64,000 bases of DNA, from assembly GCA_964570325.1 (NCBI GenBank), contig CAZMXS010000011.1, forward strand, positions 23,289-87,288, read 5' to 3'. This DNA is from CAZMXS01 sp964570325 (GTDB taxonomy: Bacteria > Verrucomicrobiota > Kiritimatiellia > CAIQIC01 > CAZMXS01). This document shows, one piece after another, positions 59,022 to 64,000 of this stretch; position 1 is the stretch's first letter; every line of letters starts with the position of its first letter. The notes below the pieces were generated by a model that saw only the letters and a program-made list of their open reading frames with translations, did not search any database and was not told where the DNA came from. The position numbers were made by a program, and so were the translations under genes.

Positions 59022-60561
59022 AGCGAGGCGCTTCCTGGAGCCGCCGGAGCAGCTCGTTGACTTCCCGTTTCAGCTCGATGATCCGGTCCTCGCGGCCGGC
59101 CATCGCGCGGTTCATCTGCTCGACCTCCGCCAGCGTCGCGCGCAGGCGCGTGTCCGCGCCTTCGCGCTCGGTGATGTCCTCCACCAGCACGATATAGCCC
59201 AGGCGGCCGCCCGGATCGCGCAGCGCATTAATGATGATCATCAGTATCCGTTTGCCGCATTTGCGGGTCCGGTATAATTGGCGCTCGCGGACGAGGTCAA
59301 AATCGAAATCCACCTTGTATCGGACGGCTTCGCCTTGCTCGAGGCGCGGTCGGACATCGGCGGGCAGATTCGGATCGTCGAATAGCTTGAAGCCGCGGAT
59401 CTCGGTGGGATCCTCGACGCCGAAGATGTCGAGGATCGTCGTGTTGACGTCCAGCAATCGGCCCGCGGCGTCGTACACCTCGATGCCGATGGGCGCTTGG
59501 GCGAAGACGCCGCGGAAACGCGCCTCGCTCTCGCGCAGCGCCATTTCAACCTGGTGCTGGGCGGTGATATCCCGCAGGATCTCGATGCGGCCGCGTTCGG
59601 CTTGCCGCGCGTCGCGGACAACAGCAGTGCTATAGTCGAACCACCGTGTCTGGCCGGACAACTCCAGAGATCGAACGCCGGGCGCGGCGGCCAGCAAGTC
59701 GGGCCACGGCGCCGGCAGCTCGTCTCGATGCTTGCCGATGCACGCATGTGGCGGACACCCGACTTCATGCGCTGCTGCCGCGTTGAGGTCCACCAACCGG
59801 TGTTGGCGGTCCGTAACGAAGACCAGTTCGGGCAAGTGGTCCAGCAGCACGCCGCGCGCGATCGGGCGGATATCGAGGGCGCGATAGCCCAGGACCACCC
59901 AGGCCGCTGTGGCGACCGAGACGGACAGCGCGAACGGCGCCAGGTTGATATGCGGCACTGGAGACCGACCCAGGTTAAACAATAAGTTGAAAACCAGGGG
60001 AACGATATATCCGGCCAACAGCAGCGCGATCTGCCGCCGCACGAGCGGCGCCGCGCCGCGCCAGTGCCATGCCAGCAGCAGCGGGACCAGGATAGCCAGC
60101 AGGTTGATAAAAATGATGTAAATTCGATACCATATTCCATTGGTGCAGATCAGGATGCCCAGCCGGCCGGCGGGATCCAATGGATAGACAGTGAAGTCAT
60201 ATTGAAACAGATGGTGGAGCGGGGCGGTGAGGGCGAGTGCGATGGTCGCCAGGTTCCAGACCACGATGGCGGACCAGAACCAGCGGGGCAGGCGGACCCC
60301 AATGCCCAGCATATCGCGCAGCAGGTACAGCCAGACCACCGGAATCCAAGGCAGGCAAACAAAACGGGCGAGGTGCGCGGCGATCTTCGCCTCGCGGGTC
60401 GGCAAAACCAGTTCCAGGTAATAGGAGAGCGCCCAGCCGCCGCTGACGAGCAGCATCGTAAAAAAGGTGGTCGTGACGTTGCTGCGCGGGCGTGTTTGAG
60501 CATACCAGGCCAGGAGCATGTAGGCGACGACGTTGAAAATCAGAATATCCGCGAAGATCAT
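59008..60561 (-). CDS. 7TM-PAS-PAS membrane sensor without kinase domain
   Basis: The 517-residue protein has an N-terminal seven-helix histidine-kinase-type sensor region (residues ~1-235, IFADILIFNVVAYMLLAWYAQ ... LGYRALDIRPIARGVLLD). Two PAS domains follow (~240-355 and ~356-465). A coiled coil ends in GREDRIIELKREVNELL (~489-505) and a short APRYDAV tail. No kinase domain follows. It heads the six-gene signalling operon and overlaps the next gene by 14 nt. The shared C-terminal signature with the next gene suggests both contact the same partner. The start at 60561 (MIFADIL) begins the first helix; a longer frame lacks support. Confidence 0.92.
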   Translation of the reverse strand: MIFADILIFNVVAYMLLAWYAQTRPRSNVTTTFFTMLLVSGGWALSYYLELVLPTREAKIAAHLARFVCLPWIPVVWLYLLRDMLGIGVRLPRWFWSAIVVWNLATIALALTAPLHHLFQYDFTVYPLDPAGRLGILICTNGIWYRIYIIFINLLAILVPLLLAWHWRGAAPLVRRQIALLLAGYIVPLVFNLLFNLGRSPVPHINLAPFALSVSVATAAWVVLGYRALDIRPIARGVLLDHLPELVFVTDRQHRLVDLNAAAAHEVGCPPHACIGKHRDELPAPWPDLLAAAPGVRSLELSGQTRWFDYSTAVVRDARQAERGRIEILRDITAQHQVEMALRESEARFRGVFAQAPIGIEVYDAAGRLLDVNTTILDIFGVEDPTEIRGFKLFDDPNLPADVRPRLEQGEAVRYKVDFDFDLVRERQLYRTRKCGKRILMIIINALRDPGGRLGYIVLVEDITEREGADTRLRATLAEVEQMNRAMAGREDRIIELKREVNELLRRLQEAPRYDAV

Positions 60562-60680
60562 AGCTGTCCCAAGCCGCTGATGGACACATTTTGATGGCGT
60601 TCTGGGAAAAGCCAAGCGGATAATGGTATGGATTCAACCGGATAGCAGGGGATCAATCGTACAAAACCCGCTAAATCTGT

Positions 60681-60710
60681 TTGCCGCCGCGCGGCCGTTT
60701 TGCCTAACAT
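60681..60710 (+). promoter_or_regulatory. Promoter of the glycosyltransferase gene, near-leaderless
   Basis: TTGCCG (60681-60686) and TAACAT (60705-60710) are 18 nt apart. The ATG at 60720 begins nine bases after the -10, without a Shine-Dalgarno sequence. Confidence 0.45.
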
Positions 60711-60719
60711 CCGGCCCGC

Positions 60720-61487
60720 ATGAACCCGACGCTGGTAGTCATACCAACCTACAACGAGCGCGAAAATGCGGAGAACATCGCCCGCGCGGTGCTGCAGGCC
60801 TGCCCGCAGGGCGACCTGCTGTTTGTGGACGACAATTCACCGGATGGCACGGGCCGTCTGGCCGATGAAATGGCCGCGCGTGAGCCGCGCATCCAGGTGT
60901 TGCACCGTCCCGGCAAGCAGGGGTTGGGGCGGGCCTACATCGCCGGTTTTCAATGGGCGCTGGAGCGCCACTACGAGTTCATCTTTGAGATGGACGCCGA
61001 TTTCTCGCATAATCCGACAGACGTCCCGCGCATCCTGGCGGCGGCCCAGGAATCCGACCTGGCGCTGGGTTCGCGTTACGTCGGGGGGATCCGCGTGATC
61101 AACTGGCCGCTCAACCGGTTGATCTTGAGCAAGGGCGCCGCCCACTATGTTCAGTTGATCACCGGCATGCCCTTCAGCGACCCAACCGGCGGGTTCAAGT
61201 GTTATCGCCGCGCAGTCCTGCAGGCGATTGATCTGAACAAGATCCGCTCCAACGGCTACTCCTTCCAGATCGAGATGACGCATACGACTTGGCGGCTGGG
61301 GTTCCGGATCGTGGAGGTTCCGATCACCTTCGAGGAACGGCGCTCCGGCCAGTCGAAGATGAGTTCGGACATCGTGCGCGAGGCGCTGTGGATGACTTGG
61401 AAACTGCTGTTCCGTTGCGGCTTCCAGCGCCGGCCGGGAGCGGTCAACCCGCGCAGCGTCGCGGCGGTGGCCGGAGGGCCGGCATGA
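60720..61487 (+). CDS. Polyprenyl-phosphate glycosyltransferase (GT2, DPM1-like)
   Basis: The 255-residue GT-A enzyme of the dolichol-phosphate mannose synthase type has LVVIPTYNERENAENIARAVLQ, DDNSPDGTGRLADEM, the DxD-like metal motif EMDADFSHNP and DPTGGFKCYRRAVL. It lacks the C-terminal TM helices seen in some homologues, so it is peripheral. It would transfer mannose or another hexose to a polyprenyl phosphate for glycan or lipid assembly. It overlaps the UbiA gene by 4 nt. Confidence 0.92.
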   Translation: MNPTLVVIPTYNERENAENIARAVLQACPQGDLLFVDDNSPDGTGRLADEMAAREPRIQVLHRPGKQGLGRAYIAGFQWALERHYEFIFEMDADFSHNPTDVPRILAAAQESDLALGSRYVGGIRVINWPLNRLILSKGAAHYVQLITGMPFSDPTGGFKCYRRAVLQAIDLNKIRSNGYSFQIEMTHTTWRLGFRIVEVPITFEERRSGQSKMSSDIVREALWMTWKLLFRCGFQRRPGAVNPRSVAAVAGGPA

Positions 61488-62386
61488 GCCGGCCGGCATG
61501 GGTCGCCGGGTTAGTGGCCCTGCGTCCGATGCAGTGGACCAAGAACCTGGTCGTGCTGGCGGCTTTTGTCTTCGCGCTGGGCGACCGCAACCAGGCGGTT
61601 GGTCTGGCGGCTTTCTGGACCGCCCTGGCCGCGGCTGGCATCTTCTGCGTCATCTCCAGCGCAATCTACTTGTTCAACGATGTGCAGGATGCGGAGCGCG
61701 ACCGCCAGCATCCCCAGAAAAAATTGCGCCCGGTGGCGGCGGGCGAGCTTGCCGCGCCGGCGGCACTCCGGCTTTCGTGCCTGCTGCTGCTGGCCGGTCT
61801 GGTTGGGGCGGCCATGCTGTCCCGCGGCTTCTTCATGGTGGCCGCGGCGTATGTGCTGCTGCAGGTGGTCTACACTTTCCTGCTGAAGAAGGTGGCGCTG
61901 GTGGATCTGTTTATGATCGCGTTCGGCTTTGTCCTGCGGGCGCTGGCCGGCGCCGTGGCGATCCGCGTGCCCATCTCGCCCTGGTTGCTGCTGTGCACGC
62001 TCCTGCTGGCGCTGTTCCTCGCCCTCTGCAAACGGCGACACGAAAAGGTGATCTTGAGCGATGTCGCGGGGACCACGCGCGAAAGCCTGGACCGCTACAG
62101 CGAGAAGTTGCTGGATCAACTGATCGCCATTGTCAGCGCCGCGACGGTTGTTTCGTATTCCCTGTATACCCTCTGGCCCGACACGGTGCGCAAGTTCGGC
62201 ACGCATGGGCTGGGTTTCACGATCCCATTCGTTATTTTCGGGCTCTTCCGCTACCTCGATCTGGTCTACCGGCACGAAAAAGGCGATCGCCCGGAGAAAA
62301 TCCTGCTGACGGATGGTCCGCTGCTCGCGGACCTGGCCCTGTACGGCCTGACCGTTGGCGCGATCCTGCTGGCGACGAAGCTGTGA
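61484..62386 (+). CDS. UbiA-family prenyltransferase, DPPR synthase-like
   Basis: The 300-residue, roughly nine-helix membrane enzyme has the first aspartate motif SAIYLFNDVQDAERDRQHPQKKLRPVAAGEL (N-D-x-x-D-x-x-x-D and K-x-R-P). Later come FLLKKVALVDLFMIAFGFVLRALAGAVAI and RRHEKVIL. The RPMQWTKNLVVLAAFVFA start and the R-x-x-E segment fit the decaprenyl-phosphate phosphoribosyltransferase-like subgroup, which makes polyprenyl-phosphoryl pentose donors, rather than quinone or heme prenylation. The start is set by the ATGA overlap with the glycosyltransferase, and the pairing supports a polyprenyl-phosphate glycan pathway. Confidence 0.88.
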   Translation: MSRPAWVAGLVALRPMQWTKNLVVLAAFVFALGDRNQAVGLAAFWTALAAAGIFCVISSAIYLFNDVQDAERDRQHPQKKLRPVAAGELAAPAALRLSCLLLLAGLVGAAMLSRGFFMVAAAYVLLQVVYTFLLKKVALVDLFMIAFGFVLRALAGAVAIRVPISPWLLLCTLLLALFLALCKRRHEKVILSDVAGTTRESLDRYSEKLLDQLIAIVSAATVVSYSLYTLWPDTVRKFGTHGLGFTIPFVIFGLFRYLDLVYRHEKGDRPEKILLTDGPLLADLALYGLTVGAILLATKL

Positions 62387-62733
62387 ACGGCTCGCCGGGG
62401 ATTTGACAAGAGATCGCTTTTCGGGTGGCAGGCGGGACAAAACCAGCGCTCCTTGCAGGAGAATGCCCGCCGGCCGAGACGAGCGTTGACGCACAGGATG
62501 GCGGCCAACCGCTTGCTCTCTGCTTCTATTATGGCAAAGAAACAGGGAGGAACAGCCGGAACCGTCTACGTCAATGGCTCAACCGTGGCTCAATTCACGA
62601 CAAACCCGATGTATCAATTCAAGGTTATCATAGACTGGGAGCGTCAGACCCTGACGGCGGGATGGTTGGGCTGGCCATCGTAACCAATGTGCTGACCGGC
62701 GCCAGAGACATATTGCGCGCGCAAACGCGTTTC
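62387..62733. other. Non-coding stretch between the UbiA gene and the convergent secreted protein gene
   Basis: No convincing gene lies in these 347 bases. Weak frames in both directions have no ribosome binding site or family pattern. A 5-bp hairpin (CTCCT-tgc-AGGAG, ending at 62461) may be part of a transcription end for the convergent genes, but no T-run follows it. Confidence 0.4.
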
Positions 62734-64000
62734 CTACGGAATCTTTCGCACCTTGACGCGATAATACCGCCGGCCGCGCTCCGGCGGTCCGCCGGTCGTG
62801 TTCGCGCCCTCGTCGTCCACGAACACATGCGTTGAGGAAACCGTGTTTGTCTCCATCCAGGTTCCGATGTCGTCTGCCGGATTCGCGAAGGGCCGCCATG
62901 GTACCCCGTTCGACAACTCGTGATCCGTGTAGTAGATTGTGTATTCCCGGCCCGGCTGTGTCGGCACCACAATCAGATGGTTCGTTTCGTCCTCCGTCGC
63001 CGGTGCGTCCGATTCAAAGCGCGACCCGCCATCGGTCGGTTCGGTGCCTGCGATATACTCATGCCGGTTGTCCGCGCCGTCTCCGTCGGAGTCCGCCGCC
63101 GGATCGTTGGTCAGCGACTCGAAATGCGTCCACTCCCAACCGTCCGCGATCCCGTCGCCGTCCCAGTCTGCGGGCACGACGATCTGCGCGAGGTTCGTCA
63201 CGACGCTGTTGGTCAAGCCCTTCTGGTCATCTGCGACGAAGACTAGCAGGTTCGTGCTGTTCTCGTCCGCCGCGCCGGCAGTCCAAGCAAAATGGTTGGT
63301 GACGAACGTCGAGCCGGCCGGCCGGGCCGTGTTCGACAGCAGGACTGCGTCATGGTCCGGGTCGGTCGCGGTCACGACGAAGCCCGTGGATGCACCGACC
63401 GCCAGCGTGCGCAGGGCGTCCAGGCTGATTTCCGGAGGCCGGTTGTCGTACAGAGCGAAGAGTTCAAACTCGTCCACGTCCACGCCCCAAGTGGCGAGGT
63501 CGGAGGCGATCCGGATCTCGCGGGTCCCGCTGGTGATCGCCCCGAGGAAAAGCGTGGATGAGTTGCGGAAGTCGGTCCAGTAACCGGTGTCCTCGGACGG
63601 GAACTTTGCGCGCAGGGCGTTATCCACGTATACTTGCACCTTGTTTGGCCCGACGTCGTCGGAATAACGCACGCGCAGGAAGGTGTTGGAATACGTCGAG
63701 GGCACATTCACCCGGTAAACCAGGAACGGGTTCGCTCCGGAGTGTTCCAAGTGCATCGAGGCGTTGCTGACGGCGCCTACGCGCCATGCGAAGCTGGCGT
63801 TGGTCCCGGCATCGGACGATTCGCCCTGCCGCGTCAGGATATCCTTCTTGACCCGGCCGCGCGAGGGCGGGGAGGCCAGGTAAAACCCATCCAACTCGAC
63901 GCCCCCGTTCCCCGCTGGCCTTGTGGGGTCAGGTCTATATAACCATACAAATGGCCTTGTGGGGTCAGGTCTATATAACCATACAAATGGATTGCTGGGC
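62734..64000 (-). CDS. Large secreted protein, C-terminal part, Ca-binding repeat
   Basis: The frame is open from the stop at 62734 to the right edge, so the N-terminus lies outside the window. Translation includes two copies of FVWLYRPDPTRP (the 36-bp repeat), then GVELDGFYLASPPSRG. A carbohydrate-binding-like beta domain follows (VYRVNVPSTYSNTFLRVRYSDDVGPNKVQVYVDN ... WGVDVDEFELF). Next are Ig-like/cadherin-type strands (TGFVVTATDPDHDAVLL) and calcium-binding DWDGDGIADGWEW ... DSDGDGADNRHEYIAGTEP. The end EYTIYYTDHELSNGVPWRP looks like a fibronectin-like tail, and no sorting tail is evident at the very end. Such repeats are common in Kiritimatiellae/Verrucomicrobia surface proteins. Confidence 0.75.
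   Translation of the reverse strand, partial: PSNPFVWLYRPDPTRPFVWLYRPDPTRPAGNGGVELDGFYLASPPSRGRVKKDILTRQGESSDAGTNASFAWRVGAVSNASMHLEHSGANPFLVYRVNVPSTYSNTFLRVRYSDDVGPNKVQVYVDNALRAKFPSEDTGYWTDFRNSSTLFLGAITSGTREIRIASDLATWGVDVDEFELFALYDNRPPEISLDALRTLAVGASTGFVVTATDPDHDAVLLSNTARPAGSTFVTNHFAWTAGAADENSTNLLVFVADDQKGLTNSVVTNLAQIVVPADWDGDGIADGWEWTHFESLTNDPAADSDGDGADNRHEYIAGTEPTDGGSRFESDAPATEDETNHLIVVPTQPGREYTIYYTDHELSNGVPWRPFANPADDIGTWMETNTVSSTHVFVDDEGANTTGGPPERGRRYYRVKVRKIP
63917..63988. repeat. Two exact 36-bp tandem repeats
   Basis: The unit from 63917 to 63952, beginning GGCCTTGTGGGGTCAGGTCT, is repeated exactly at 63953-63988. TGGGGTCAGGTCT-type sequences are known from other bacteria as dispersed elements associated with REP-type (Y1/RAYT) transposases. 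Here the unit is 12 codons long and keeps the minus-strand reading frame open (FVWLYRPDPTRP twice). Confidence 0.75.

Noticed and set aside
62425..62835. 136-codon frame on the plus strand
   Set aside because: It runs into the convergent secreted protein gene, lacks a ribosome binding site and shows no family pattern.
63917..63988. CRISPR array (36-bp repeat length)
   Set aside because: The two 36-bp units are directly adjacent with no spacer, lie in an open frame, and no cas gene is nearby.

Overview
The window looks like a chromosomal segment from a GC-rich, anaerobic, Gram-negative bacterium of the PVC group, most likely Verrucomicrobiota/Kiritimatiellota. The evidence is a small basic protein starting MGQQLRTRVKR, a DWDGDGIADGWEW-type calcium-binding repeat in a large secreted protein, TolC/RND and outer-membrane beta-barrel genes, and a membrane-bound [NiFe] hydrogenase. 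The phylum is inferred from family resemblance and was not computed. No tRNA, rRNA, CRISPR array or complete insertion sequence was recognised.

Layout. 1-3.5 kb: partial lipoprotein, alpha/beta hydrolase, tudor-like protein, GNAT acetyltransferase and S1/P1-type nuclease. 3.5-9.6 kb: a self-regulated efflux operon (MarR, TolC, adaptor, RND pump) behind a promoter carrying two tandem operator-like sites. 9.8-17.3 kb: O-acetylhomoserine sulfhydrylase, a secreted beta-helix protein, a large membrane protein, an SDR-DUF2867 protein and a STAS protein. 17.3-25.6 kb: a complete fourteen-gene Mbh-type hydrogenase/Mrp antiporter operon in the same gene order as Pyrococcus mbhA-N. 25.8-31 kb: a truncated GH18 chitinase, a beta-barrel protein, a universal stress protein and a TRAP transporter (DctM-Q-P). 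31-36.6 kb: hybrid kinase, Rrf2 regulator, OB-fold protein, LOG-like protein and lytic transglycosylase. 36.6-42.7 kb: translation and housekeeping genes (yraN, rnhB, rplS, trmD, khpA, rpsP, ffh, prmC). 43-46.3 kb: a 2-oxoacid dehydrogenase E1alpha-E1beta-E2 operon. 46.4-52.5 kb: small basic protein, REC protein, CsgG-like lipoprotein, ruvA, mlaE-mlaF, beta-barrel protein and def. 52.5-60.6 kb: a tightly packed six-gene signalling operon. 60.7-64 kb: a polyprenyl-phosphate glycosyltransferase, a UbiA prenyltransferase and a large secreted protein running off the right edge.

The genes fit a fermentative lifestyle. The Mbh complex would oxidise ferredoxin, evolve H2 and pump ions, while the TRAP system imports an organic acid. 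The least conventional part is the signalling operon. Two membrane sensors (a 7TM-PAS protein and a PhnD-like periplasmic-domain PAS protein) have no kinase domain but share a C-terminal GRE-x-R-IELK-x-E-N signature. They sit immediately upstream of a V4R protein, a soluble hybrid kinase, a REC-cysteine-cluster protein and a REC-kinase.

Several genes have a -10-like element only 6-10 nt before the start codon and no Shine-Dalgarno sequence, which suggests frequent leaderless transcription. Other genes do have good GGAGG-type sites.
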